Shown: piece after piece, positions 9,234 to 17,979 of the stretch
How the letters are laid out: each line of letters begins with the position of its first letter
Position numbering within the stretch: position 1 is the first letter of the stretch
Source: Bacteroidales bacterium
GTDB lineage: Bacteria > Bacteroidota > Bacteroidia > Bacteroidales > UBA932
Direction: 5' to 3'
DNA: 54,990 bases
Assembly (NCBI GenBank): GCA_024699055.1
Contig: JAILQG010000094.1
Location: 1-54,990 of the forward strand
The notes under the pieces: generated by a model
The model's database searches: none
Told to the model about the DNA's origin: nothing
The model's input: the letters and a program-made list of their open reading frames with translations, nothing else
Position numbers and translations under genes: made by a program

Positions 9234-10268
9234 TCAGTCCTTGACGTTCTTGAGGGCCTCGCGGATCTTAGCCTCGAGTTCTTCGGCGAGTTCGGGGTTG
9301 TCCTTGAGGAGCTGTTTGGTGCTTTCGCGGCCCTGCGCAAGTTTGTTGCCGTTGTAGCTGAACCACGAGCCGCTCTTCTGGACTATGCCGTAGTCTACGC
9401 CCAGGTCGAGGATCTCACCGGCACGGGAGATGCCCTCGCCATAGATGATGTCGAACTCGGCCTTCTTGAACGGAGGAGCCATCTTGTTCTTCACCACCTT
9501 CGCCCGGGTGCTGTTGCCCAGGGCCTCATCGCCTTCCTTGATCTGGGTAAGGCGCCTTACGTCGATGCGTACCGAAGCGTAGAACTTGAGGGCGTTGCCG
9601 CCGGTGGTGGTTTCGGGGTTGCCGAACATGATGCCTATCTTCTCGCGCAGCTGGTTGATGAAGATGCAGCAGGTGTTGGTCTTGGAGATGTTAGCGGTGA
9701 GTTTGCGGAGAGCCTGGCTCATGAGGCGGGCCTGCAGGCCGACTTTGTTGTCGCCCATTTCACCTTCGATCTCTGCTTTTGGGGTGAGCGCCGCGACGGA
9801 GTCGATGACGACTATGTCCACCGCGCCCGAGCGGATGAGGTTATCCGCGATTTCGAGGGCCTGCTCGCCGTTGTCGGGCTGTGAGATGAGCAGGGTCTCG
9901 AGATTTACGCCGAGGTTCTTGGCGTAGCTGCGGTCGAAGGCGTGTTCCGCGTCTATCATCGCCGCTATGCCGCCGAGCTTCTGGGCTTCGGCGATGGCAT
10001 GGATGGCGAGGGTGGTCTTGCCGCTGGATTCGGGACCGTATATTTCGACGATCCTTCCGCGGGGATAGCCCCCGATGCCGAGTGCATGGTCCAGCGAGAT
10101 GCTCCCACTGGGGATTACCTGGGCGTCGCTCCATTCTGGCTGGTCTCCCAACTTCATGATCGTTCCTTTCCCATAATCCTTCTCAATTTTGTCGATCGTG
10201 GCCTGCAATGCCTTGAGTTTCGCGGCATTGATGTTCTGGGCCTGGTTTTCTTCAGCTTCTTTAGCCAT
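9234..10268 (-). CDS. recA: Recombinase RecA
   Basis: [55 protein letters not shown]. Confidence 0.98.
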   Translation of the reverse strand: MAKEAEENQAQNINAAKLKALQATIDKIEKDYGKGTIMKLGDQPEWSDAQVIPSGSISLDHALGIGGYPRGRIVEIYGPESSGKTTLAIHAIAEAQKLGGIAAMIDAEHAFDRSYAKNLGVNLETLLISQPDNGEQALEIADNLIRSGAVDIVVIDSVAALTPKAEIEGEMGDNKVGLQARLMSQALRKLTANISKTNTCCIFINQLREKIGIMFGNPETTTGGNALKFYASVRIDVRRLTQIKEGDEALGNSTRAKVVKNKMAPPFKKAEFDIIYGEGISRAGEILDLGVDYGIVQKSGSWFSYNGNKLAQGRESTKQLLKDNPELAEELEAKIREALKNVKD

Positions 10269-10316
10269 AATGTTGTTTTTAAAAAGTTAGTAAAGTCTTC
10301 CGCTCTGCGGAGTAGA

Positions 10317-10345
10317 CAAATATAGGTAATTTTTAGTTAAATTCG
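10317..10345. promoter_or_regulatory. Divergent -7-like elements for recA (-) and rlmN (+)
   Basis: CAAATATA (10317-10324, minus TATATTTG); plus TAAATTCG (10338-10345), a TTCG variant, 4 nt before the rlmN ATG. Confidence 0.5.
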
Positions 10346-10349
10346 CAGT

Positions 10350-11378
10350 ATGAAAGAAAACTTGCTGGGGAAAAATCCGGAGGAGCTGAAAGCCGTCGCC
10401 GTGGAGTGCGGCCTCAAGCCTTTCGTGGGCAGGCAGCTTTCGGAATGGCTCTATCAGAAAAGGGTCTCCTCCTTCGGGCAGATGACCAACATTTCCAATT
10501 CTGCGAAGGAAATACTCGCCGAAAAATATGCCATCGGCGCGGCCGCGCCGTCTGGAAGGGCGGTGTCGGCGGACGGCACCGTGAAATATCTATTTCCGGT
10601 AGAATGCGGAGGCGAAAAGTCAGCCGTGGAGGCTGTCGTAATCCCTGAGGACGACCGCCGCACCCTATGCGTCAGCAGCCAGGCCGGCTGCAAGATGGGA
10701 TGCCGGTTCTGCATGACGGGGCGCCAGGGCTGGCACGGCAACCTGAGTCCGGCGGACGTCCTGGGCCAGTTCCTTGGCGTGGACGACCCCCTGAGCCTTA
10801 CGAATGCCGTCTTCATGGGAATGGGGGAGCCCCTCGACAATTACGACACCCTTTCGCGCGTGCTTGAGGTGCTTACCGCAGACTGGGGTTTCGGCTGGAG
10901 CCCAAAGCGCATCACCGTCTCCACCATAGGCGTCATGCCTGCGCTCAAGCGCTTCCTGGATGAACAGCGCTGCCATCTGGCGGTGAGCCTCCACAATCCT
11001 TTCCCGGAAGAAAGGGTGCAGATGATGCCCGTGCAGAAGGCCTTCGACGAAAAGGACATCGTCGCCCTCATCAAGCAGTACGACTTCACCGGGCAGAGGC
11101 GCGTGAGCTTCGAATATACCATGTTCGGCGGCTGGAACGACTCCAAACGCCACGCCGACGCCCTCATCCGGCTGCTCCGCGGACTGGAGTGCCGGGTGAA
11201 CCTCATCCGCTTTCACAAAATCCCCGATTTCCCCTATGAGTCCTCCAGTCCCGAGGTCATGGAGGCTTTCAAGTCACGCTTGAACAACAACGGAATCACC
11301 TGCACCATAAGGGCTTCCCGCGGCGAAGACATACTGGCTGCCTGCGGCATGCTCGCAGGAAAACACGATCTGCAATGA
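10350..11378 (+). CDS. rlmN: 23S rRNA (adenine2503-C2)/tRNA methyltransferase RlmN
   Basis: Radical SAM CKMGCRFCMTGRQGWHGNLS; conserved C-terminal Cys. Confidence 0.95.
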   Translation: MKENLLGKNPEELKAVAVECGLKPFVGRQLSEWLYQKRVSSFGQMTNISNSAKEILAEKYAIGAAAPSGRAVSADGTVKYLFPVECGGEKSAVEAVVIPEDDRRTLCVSSQAGCKMGCRFCMTGRQGWHGNLSPADVLGQFLGVDDPLSLTNAVFMGMGEPLDNYDTLSRVLEVLTADWGFGWSPKRITVSTIGVMPALKRFLDEQRCHLAVSLHNPFPEERVQMMPVQKAFDEKDIVALIKQYDFTGQRRVSFEYTMFGGWNDSKRHADALIRLLRGLECRVNLIRFHKIPDFPYESSSPEVMEAFKSRLNNNGITCTIRASRGEDILAACGMLAGKHDLQ

Positions 11379-11845
11379 ACGATTCCCAGAAAAAGGTGCT
11401 GAACGCCCTGGAGGCCCAGTGCGCAAAACGCGAGTACTGTACTTCGGACATCCTCAGGAAGGCCGTCATGCGCTGCGAAGGCGACGCTGAGGCAGCCGCA
11501 GAAATAGTGGAGTCGCTGAAAGCCGACAGGTTCGTGGACGATGTCCGTTACGCTTCCGCCTTTGCAAGGGAAAAAGCTTCCCTCACCGGCTGGGGGCCGG
11601 TCAAGATAAGGTTTGCCCTCAGGGCGAAACGCATTTCCGATACGGACATCGACGCTGCCCTTTCCGAAATTGACGCTTCTTCCGCCTCCGACAGGATGGA
11701 AAGGCTCCTGCGCTCGAAATGGAAGACGCTGCAGGGGGACGGGCAGGCCCGGCTCAAACTTCTGAAGTTCGCCCTCACAAGGGGGTATGAGTATTCCGCC
11801 GTGGAGTCGGTAGTAGACAGGATCACCCGCGATGGACAGTCTTGA
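11375..11845 (+). CDS. recX: Regulatory protein RecX
   Basis: RecX three-helix repeats (LKADRFVDDVRYASAFAREKASLTGWGPVKIRFALRAK); ATGA overlap with rlmN. Confidence 0.85.
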   Translation: MNDSQKKVLNALEAQCAKREYCTSDILRKAVMRCEGDAEAAAEIVESLKADRFVDDVRYASAFAREKASLTGWGPVKIRFALRAKRISDTDIDAALSEIDASSASDRMERLLRSKWKTLQGDGQARLKLLKFALTRGYEYSAVESVVDRITRDGQS

Positions 11846-12335
11846 CCTGGTCACGGTTTATGCCCGCAACTGCAGCGTGAAGGCCATCCCCAGGGCTGTC
11901 GCCGAACCTTTTTTGGAGGCCAACCACAGGATAGGCTACTGCAAGAGCCGCTATCGTTTCGGGCTTTTCGTCGAGAGGAGCACCGGAGCGGGGGAAAGCT
12001 CCTTTCCTCCCGGTACGCTGGTCGCTGTGGCTTCCTTCTCCAATCCTCGCAACATGACGGAAAAGGGCGGATCCGCGCGTTCTTTCGAATGGCTCAGATA
12101 TGCTTCTCTGGAAGGTGTAAGGGTGGTCGGAGGCATGAGCAAGCTGCTCAGGACTTTCGTAGACGCAAAGCACCCGGACGATGTCATGACCTATGTGGAC
12201 GCCTCGGCATCCGGAGGGGACGCTTATATCACCCTCGGTTTCGAAAATGAGGGTTTGTGCGGGGGTTCGGGCTACAAAAATTACAAATACCGAAAAAAGT
12301 TTCTATATTTGGACAACCAAACCGTATCGAAATGA
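11832..12335 (+). CDS. Hypothetical protein resembling a domain of phage/homing-endonuclease-associated proteins (GNAT/Mom-like, tentative)
   Basis: VASFSNPRNM...SFEWLRYASLEGVRVVGGMSKLLRTFVDAKHPDDVMTYVDASASGGDAYITLGFE; resembles the GGASKLLKYF...SYADR...G..Y..LGF pattern in phage proteins (from memory). Confidence 0.5.
   Translation: MDSLDLVTVYARNCSVKAIPRAVAEPFLEANHRIGYCKSRYRFGLFVERSTGAGESSFPPGTLVAVASFSNPRNMTEKGGSARSFEWLRYASLEGVRVVGGMSKLLRTFVDAKHPDDVMTYVDASASGGDAYITLGFENEGLCGGSGYKNYKYRKKFLYLDNQTVSK
12304..12311 (+). promoter_or_regulatory. -7 promoter element for the M48 peptidase
   Basis: TATATTTG 20 nt before the ATG at 12332, inside the 3' end of the upstream ORF. Confidence 0.5.
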
Positions 12336-13114
12336 AAAAACTAGTCCTCACACTTCTGGCGGCCCTGAGCTTAGTGTCCTGTTCCGAGACTTTCAACGCT
12401 GCTCGTCTCATGCAAGGTGGGTCAAAGGTCATCTCCGCCCTGTCGGTCAGCAATGAAGAAATACAGGCTTACGTAACCCAGTCGGTACAGCAGCTGGACG
12501 CCCAGGCTACAGTGCTTCCGTCGTCAAACGCTTATGTCAAGAGGCTTGCTAAGATTACGAACGGCCTTAATTCCGTCAACGGCATTCCCCTCAACTTCAA
12601 GGTTTACAAGACCAACGACATCAACGCCTTCGCGTGTGCCGACGGCTCCGTACGCGTCTACACCGGGCTCATGGATCTCATGGGAGACGACGAGGTGCTC
12701 AGCGTCATAGGTCACGAAATAGGCCACGTGGCTTTGGAGCATTCCCTCCGTGGGTATAAGAAGCAGCTCCTGACTTCCGCCGCCATCGATGCGATTGCAT
12801 CTACCGGCAGCATTGCGGCGTCGCTTTCCGACTCCATCCTCGGCCAGCTGGGCGAAAGCATGATCAATGCAAAGTTCTCCCGCGCGCAGGAAACCGAGGC
12901 TGACGACTACGGCTACGAGTTCCTGAAAGCCATGAAAAAGAATCCGTGGTGCATGGCTGCAGCTTTCGAAAAACTGCTCAGCACGTCCAACTCCGGCGGT
13001 CAGAGTTCCAGCCGTGTGGCGGAAATGTTCTCGTCGCACCCCGACACCCAGGCGCGTATCCAGCGCGTAGCCGAGAAGGCTACCGCTGACGGCTATGCAA
13101 AGCCTACGAAGTAG
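12332..13114 (+). CDS. M48 family metallopeptidase, lipoprotein
   Basis: MKKLVLTLLAALSLVSCSE lipobox; VIGHEIGHVALEHS; later Glu ligand region AQETEADDYGYEF. Confidence 0.9.
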   Translation: MKKLVLTLLAALSLVSCSETFNAARLMQGGSKVISALSVSNEEIQAYVTQSVQQLDAQATVLPSSNAYVKRLAKITNGLNSVNGIPLNFKVYKTNDINAFACADGSVRVYTGLMDLMGDDEVLSVIGHEIGHVALEHSLRGYKKQLLTSAAIDAIASTGSIAASLSDSILGQLGESMINAKFSRAQETEADDYGYEFLKAMKKNPWCMAAAFEKLLSTSNSGGQSSSRVAEMFSSHPDTQARIQRVAEKATADGYAKPTK

Positions 13115-13120
13115 TAAGGA

Positions 13121-14206
13121 TTACTCTATTTGAGGTTTTCCAGAGCGCTCCGGAGCATGGTCTTCGGGGCGCTCTTCCAGTTTGTCCTCCTGAAGTCTCT
13201 GCCATTCCTGACGGTGGCGGTAGATGTCCATGGCGAGGAAAATGGAAGCGCGCATGCTGCGGGGATCGGCCTCGTCGCGGCCTGCGAGTTCGAAGGCGGT
13301 GCCGTGGTCGGGGGAGGTGCGTACCACCGGAAGCCCCGCGGTATAGTTGACGCCGTCCTCGAAGGCGATGGCCTTGAAAGGTGCCAGCCCCTGGTCGTGG
13401 TACATCGCCAGGGTGGCGTCGAAGTTCTCGTACCGGCTCATGCCGAAGTAGCCGTCGGGGGAGTAGGGGCCGAATGCCTGGATGCCCTCTTCAGTGGCCT
13501 GCTTCAGGGCAGGGATTATGATTTCAGCCTCTTCCTTGCCGAGGAGCCCGCTGTCCCCGCCGTGCGGGTTGAGGCCGAGCACGCCGATGCGCGGATTGTC
13601 TATGCCGAAGTCCTGCTCGAGGGATGCCTTGATGAGACGCAGCTTGCTGAGTATCTTTTCGGTGGTGATGGCCCCAGGGACATCCTTGAGCGGAATATGC
13701 CCGGTGACGACTCCGACCTTGAGGCGCTGTGAAATCATGAACATGGTGACGTCGCTGACGCCGAAAGCCTTTTCGAGATATTCGGTGTGGCCATGGAAAC
13801 CGAAGCCTGCGTCCACTACCGATTTCTTGTTCATGGGGCCCGTGACCAGTACGTCTATGTCGCCGTTCTTGAGATCTTCCACGGCCCGCTCCAGGCATGT
13901 GATCGCCGCCTGGGCCGAATCTGCCGTGGCCCCTCCGGGCTCGGCGAACACGTTTTCGGGAAGGCAGTTGAGGATATTCACGCGCTTCGGATGCGCCTCG
14001 CCCGGATTGTTGATCACGTTGGTGTCCATCTGCTCTATGTCGTGGATCGTTTTCCGGTAGAAGCCGAATACTTTCGACGAACCGTATACGACCGGGGTCA
14101 TCATATCCAGGATACGGGGATCCGCCAACGCCTTGATGATAACCTCGTAACCTATGCCGTTGCTGTCTCCCTGCGTTATTCCTACTGTGAGTTTTCTTCT
14201 GTCCAT
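13121..14206 (-). CDS. pdxA: 4-hydroxythreonine-4-phosphate dehydrogenase
   Basis: VGITQGDSNGIGYEVIIKAL; GHTEYLEKAFG; MYHDQGLAPFKAIAFEDGVNYTAGLPVVRTSPDHGTAFELAG. Confidence 0.95.
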   Translation of the reverse strand: MDRRKLTVGITQGDSNGIGYEVIIKALADPRILDMMTPVVYGSSKVFGFYRKTIHDIEQMDTNVINNPGEAHPKRVNILNCLPENVFAEPGGATADSAQAAITCLERAVEDLKNGDIDVLVTGPMNKKSVVDAGFGFHGHTEYLEKAFGVSDVTMFMISQRLKVGVVTGHIPLKDVPGAITTEKILSKLRLIKASLEQDFGIDNPRIGVLGLNPHGGDSGLLGKEEAEIIIPALKQATEEGIQAFGPYSPDGYFGMSRYENFDATLAMYHDQGLAPFKAIAFEDGVNYTAGLPVVRTSPDHGTAFELAGRDEADPRSMRASIFLAMDIYRHRQEWQRLQEDKLEERPEDHAPERSGKPQIE

Positions 14207-14688
14207 GGTATCTCTGATAATTTTTCTTCTTTGTTATAACCTTCGTCTTCCGGAAGCCCGGGCCTGGAGTACGCCTCGACCGCCATACGGTCGCAGCGTT
14301 CGTTCTCGGGATGGCCGGCGTGGCCCTTCAGCCAGTGGAAACCCACCCTGTGCCTGCGGTAAAGCGGCAGGAAGCGGAGCCAGAGGTCTTTGTTCTTCTT
14401 TTTCTTGAAATCCGTCGCCAGCCAGTTGTCGAGCCAGCCTTCGGTAATCGCCTTGACCACGTAGGAGCTGTCGCTGTACACCTCGACGACGGCATTGTCC
14501 CATTTGACGGCTTCGAGGCCCTTGATCACCGCAAGCAGTTCCATTCTGTTGTTGGTGGTGAGAGCGAAGCCCCCGGACATCTCTTTACGGAGAGAGCCGC
14601 ACTTGAGCACGACGCCCCAGCCGCCGGGACCGGGGTTGCCGCTCGCCGCTCCGTCCGTGTAAAGGTAAATGACCGGTCTGTCTTCCAA
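14182..14688 (-). CDS. rnhA: Ribonuclease HI, probable TTG start
   Basis: VIYLYTDGAASGNPGPGGWGVVL; TNNRMELLAVIKGLEA; YSDSSYV. No in-frame ATG near the conserved start; TTG at 14688 gives (M)EDRPVIYLYTDGA. Overlaps the pdxA start by 25 bp. Confidence 0.88.
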   Translation of the reverse strand: MEDRPVIYLYTDGAASGNPGPGGWGVVLKCGSLRKEMSGGFALTTNNRMELLAVIKGLEAVKWDNAVVEVYSDSSYVVKAITEGWLDNWLATDFKKKKNKDLWLRFLPLYRRHRVGFHWLKGHAGHPENERCDRMAVEAYSRPGLPEDEGYNKEEKLSEIPWTEENSQ

Positions 14689-14705
14689 AATAAACGATGT
14701 TTCAA

Positions 14706-14723
14706 CAAAAATAGTTAATTTTG
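14706..14723. promoter_or_regulatory. Bidirectional promoter dyad for rnhA-pdxA (-) and rfbD-rfbC (+)
   Basis: CAAAAATAgtTAATTTTG, two opposed TAnnTTTG boxes 2 bp apart. Confidence 0.65.
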
Positions 14724-14730
14724 TGAGATT

Positions 14731-15633
14731 ATGGAAACGAAAAGACTCAATGTTCTTGTAACCGGTGGCAACGGACAGCTCGGATGCGCCCTTCGCGAAG
14801 CGTCCACCGGGGCCCGCAACCGTTACATCTTCTCGGACGTGAACTCCCTGCCCGGAAAGGAAACGGTCTATCTCGACGCGACCAACCCCGACGCTGTTTC
14901 CATAGTCTGTGATTCCGAAAAGGTAGACGTGATCGTCAACTGCGCCGCTTACACAAATGTGGACAAAGCCGAGGACGACACCGCCTTCGCCGCCATCCTC
15001 AACCGGGACGTGCCGGCAAACCTGGCGGCCGCCGCCCGCAGGAGCGGTGCCACGCTCATCCAGATATCTACCGACTATGTCTTTCCCGGAGAGGGCTGCG
15101 TCCCCATCAGGGAAGATGACACCCCCGCGCCGGCGAGTGCGTACGGGGCGACCAAACTGGCTGGTGAAAAGGCCATTCGGGACAGCGCCTGCAGGCATAT
15201 CATCATCCGTACGGCGTGGATGTTTTCCAGGTTCGGAAACAACTTCGTGAAAACCATGAGGCGCCTGACTTCTGAAAGGGCGTCGCTGAACGTGGTATAC
15301 GACCAGGTGGGCACTCCTACTTTCGCAGACGATCTCGCCGCTTTCATAGTGTACGTCATAGAAAGCGGGCAGCTCGGCAAAACCGGAACCTATAACTACA
15401 CCAACCTGGGCGTAACCAGCTGGTACGACTTCGCCCTGGCCATACGCGACCTTTCCGGGAACAGCTGCCGCATCGAACCGTGCCTCAGCTCCGAGTATCC
15501 CCAGAAAGCCAACCGCCCGCATTATTCGGTTCTGGACAAGTCATTGGTACAAAAGACTTTCGGTGTTACCATCCCGCACTGGTACGATTCCCTGAAAAAG
15601 TGCGTGGAACAACTTGAAGCAAATGGAAATTGA
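14731..15633 (+). CDS. rfbD: dTDP-4-dehydrorhamnose reductase
   Basis: VLVTGGNGQLGCALRE; ISTDYVFPGEG; YGATKLAGEKAI. Confidence 0.93.
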   Translation: METKRLNVLVTGGNGQLGCALREASTGARNRYIFSDVNSLPGKETVYLDATNPDAVSIVCDSEKVDVIVNCAAYTNVDKAEDDTAFAAILNRDVPANLAAAARRSGATLIQISTDYVFPGEGCVPIREDDTPAPASAYGATKLAGEKAIRDSACRHIIIRTAWMFSRFGNNFVKTMRRLTSERASLNVVYDQVGTPTFADDLAAFIVYVIESGQLGKTGTYNYTNLGVTSWYDFALAIRDLSGNSCRIEPCLSSEYPQKANRPHYSVLDKSLVQKTFGVTIPHWYDSLKKCVEQLEANGN

Positions 15634-16189
15634 GCATACAAACATTCCGGGGGTGGAGATAATCCATCCCAGGGTATTCGGCGATTCGAGAGGCTATTTT
15701 TTCGAATCGTGGAACCGGCGTGAATTCGACCGTATGATAGGTCCCGTGGATTTCTGCCAGGACAACGAAAGCCGGAGCAGCTACGGCGTGGTGCGCGGCC
15801 TGCATTTCCAGATAGGGGAGCATGCGCAGTGCAAACTGGTCCGGGTGGTCGAGGGAACGGTCCTGGACGTGGCGGTGGATATCCGCAGGGGTAGTCCGAC
15901 TTTCGGACAGCATACCGCCGTCGTCCTGAGCGGGGAAAACCATCTTCAGCTCTTCATCCCCCGCGGGTTCGCCCACGGTTTCAGCGTGCTCAGCGAAACC
16001 GCACTGTTCCAGTACAAGTGCGACCGCTTCTACGCTCCCTCCTCCGAAGGAGCCATCGCCTGGGACGACCCCGCTATCGGTATCGACTGGATGATCCCCG
16101 CCGACAGGATTATACTATCTGAAAAAGACAGGCACCATCCCCTTCTGAAGGATTGCACCTGTCTCTTCGATTTTGACGGAATTCTGTAA
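15623..16189 (+). CDS. rfbC: dTDP-4-dehydrorhamnose 3,5-epimerase
   Basis: PRVFGDSRGYFFESW; VVRGLHFQ; KLVRVVEGTVLDVAVDIRRGSPTFG; IPRGFAHGF. Confidence 0.93.
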   Translation: MEIEHTNIPGVEIIHPRVFGDSRGYFFESWNRREFDRMIGPVDFCQDNESRSSYGVVRGLHFQIGEHAQCKLVRVVEGTVLDVAVDIRRGSPTFGQHTAVVLSGENHLQLFIPRGFAHGFSVLSETALFQYKCDRFYAPSSEGAIAWDDPAIGIDWMIPADRIILSEKDRHHPLLKDCTCLFDFDGIL

Positions 16190-16194
16190 CTCCC

Positions 16195-16617
16195 TTATTT
16201 GACCTCGATGGTCTTCTTGGTGTCCTGGACGGACACCCTCTTGATCTTCGGGATGCTGACCTTCAGTTCCCCGTTGATCACCTTGGCGTCTATTTTTTCA
16301 CGGTCGGCGTCATCGGGAAGAAGCATGGTCTGCTGGAATTTGGTGTAGGAATACTCGCGGCGGAGGAAGTGGCCGTGCCTCTTCTCCTCCTGTTTCTTCT
16401 CCATGTTGATAACAAGGTCGCCGTCGTTGTCGAGAGTAACCTTGAAGTCTTCCTTGGTCATGCCGGGGGCTGCAAGCTCGAGCTCGTAGCTGTTCTCGGT
16501 TTCTAATACGTTGATTGCGGGTGCGGTCGCATTGCTGCGGACCATCCAGTCGTTGTCGAAGAAATCGTTGAATACGTCAGGAACCCACGGATTGTTGTAA
16601 TGCTTTGACGGTAACAT
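16195..16617 (-). CDS. Hsp20/alpha-crystallin family small heat-shock protein
   Basis: ELAAPGMTKEDFKVTLDNDGDLVINMEKK...FLRREYSYTKFQQTMLLPDDADREKIDAKVINGELKVSIPK. Confidence 0.93.
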   Translation of the reverse strand: MLPSKHYNNPWVPDVFNDFFDNDWMVRSNATAPAINVLETENSYELELAAPGMTKEDFKVTLDNDGDLVINMEKKQEEKRHGHFLRREYSYTKFQQTMLLPDDADREKIDAKVINGELKVSIPKIKRVSVQDTKKTIEVK

Positions 16618-16766
16618 GGTTAAAACCTCCTATTATTTAATTTTACTACTCTTTGTCCGTCCCGCCCACCGGCGGGAACAACTCTGGAAAAGGCAAAGGA
16701 TATACCAGTGACAAAAAGTCCTTCAAACAGGACAATTTGACAGCATTTTTCGCTAATTTCGCAGTT

Positions 16767-17978
16767 ATGAAAAGAGTATTGAACCTGATCCTTCTCGCAT
16801 GGAGCCTGTTCCCCCTGGCGGTATCCTGCGGGGTGCAGTATCCTTCAGTCAAAGCCAAATACCTCATCCTGGTATCTATGGACGGTTTCAGGGATGACTA
16901 CACCTCCTGGTATGAAACTCCCACGCTGGACGACATGGCCGTGACGGGCTGTTCCGCCGTGATGAGACCGTCGTATCCTGCATCCACGTTTCCTAACCAC
17001 TACACGCTTGCAACCGGTCTCGTACCCGACCACAGCGGAATCGTGAACAACAGTTTCTGGGATCCGACACTCAGGAAAAAGTACTCGATGGGCGGCGAAG
17101 CGAAGTACGACCAGCGTTTCTACGCCGGTGAGCCGATATGGAACACTGCCGGCAGGCAGGGCGTCAGGAGCGGCGTGGTATACTGGGTGGGTTCCGACCT
17201 CCACGTGAACGGCAAGGACCCGGACTACTGGTTCCCGTACGACAACAGCAATCTTCTGACTTATCAGGCAAGGGTCGACACGCTCCTGTCTTTCCTCAGG
17301 TTGCCGGAGCAGCTCCGCCCGCATCTCCTCATGATTTACTTCGACGAACCCGATCATACCGGACACGGGTTCGGGCCTGAAGCCAAGGAGGTCGGCTACG
17401 CCGTCAGGTCGGTGGACAGGATGATTTCCAGAATCCGGGAAGGACTCAGGGAACTTGGCCTCGCAGACCAGACCGACCTCATAGTCCTGTCCGATCACGG
17501 AATGGCCGAAGTCTGCGAAGAAAGGACGGTCAGCCCGTCGAAATACCTGAAGCGTGAATGGTCCTCGCGCATGATCTACGGTACCCCCACCTTCATCTAC
17601 AGCAACAGCCCGGCCTGCCGCGATTCGATAGTGAACGCCCTCAGGGACGTGGAACACATTAGCGTATGGCGGTCAGGGGAAGTACCGGCCGAACTTATGT
17701 ACGGCACCAATCCCAGGGAAGGCGACATCATAGTGGCTCCCGACCTTGGCTGGCAGTTTACCGACAAGCCCAAGCAGCACGGCGGTGCGCACGGTTATTC
17801 TCCGTTCGAAAAGGAGATGCAGGTGGTTTTCCGAGCCGAAGGCCCCGATTTCAAGAAGGGCTTCAAGGCCGGGAGTTTCCAGAACGTGGACATTTATCCG
17901 CTTGCCTGCCATATCCTGGGAATAAAGCCCGCCCCGAACGACGGTTCGTTGAAGAAAGTTAAAGAAATGCTAAGATAG
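16767..17978 (+). CDS. Ectonucleotide pyrophosphatase/phosphodiesterase (alkaline phosphatase superfamily) lipoprotein
   Basis: LVSMDGFRDDY; RPSYPASTFPNHYTLATGLVPDHSGI; LSDHGM; HGYSP. Start moved to internal Met 16767 (lipobox AVSCG). Confidence 0.88.
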   Translation: MKRVLNLILLAWSLFPLAVSCGVQYPSVKAKYLILVSMDGFRDDYTSWYETPTLDDMAVTGCSAVMRPSYPASTFPNHYTLATGLVPDHSGIVNNSFWDPTLRKKYSMGGEAKYDQRFYAGEPIWNTAGRQGVRSGVVYWVGSDLHVNGKDPDYWFPYDNSNLLTYQARVDTLLSFLRLPEQLRPHLLMIYFDEPDHTGHGFGPEAKEVGYAVRSVDRMISRIREGLRELGLADQTDLIVLSDHGMAEVCEERTVSPSKYLKREWSSRMIYGTPTFIYSNSPACRDSIVNALRDVEHISVWRSGEVPAELMYGTNPREGDIIVAPDLGWQFTDKPKQHGGAHGYSPFEKEMQVVFRAEGPDFKKGFKAGSFQNVDIYPLACHILGIKPAPNDGSLKKVKEMLR

Positions 17979-17979
17979 A

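Noticed and set aside
13110-13136. AGTAAGGATTACT as an M48 terminator
   Set aside because: Only 5 bp with a 3-nt loop and no proper U-run.
14689-15522. Upstream extension of the rnhA ORF to 15522 (-)
   Set aside because: Runs antisense through rfbD and the divergent promoter; RNase HI homology begins near 14688.
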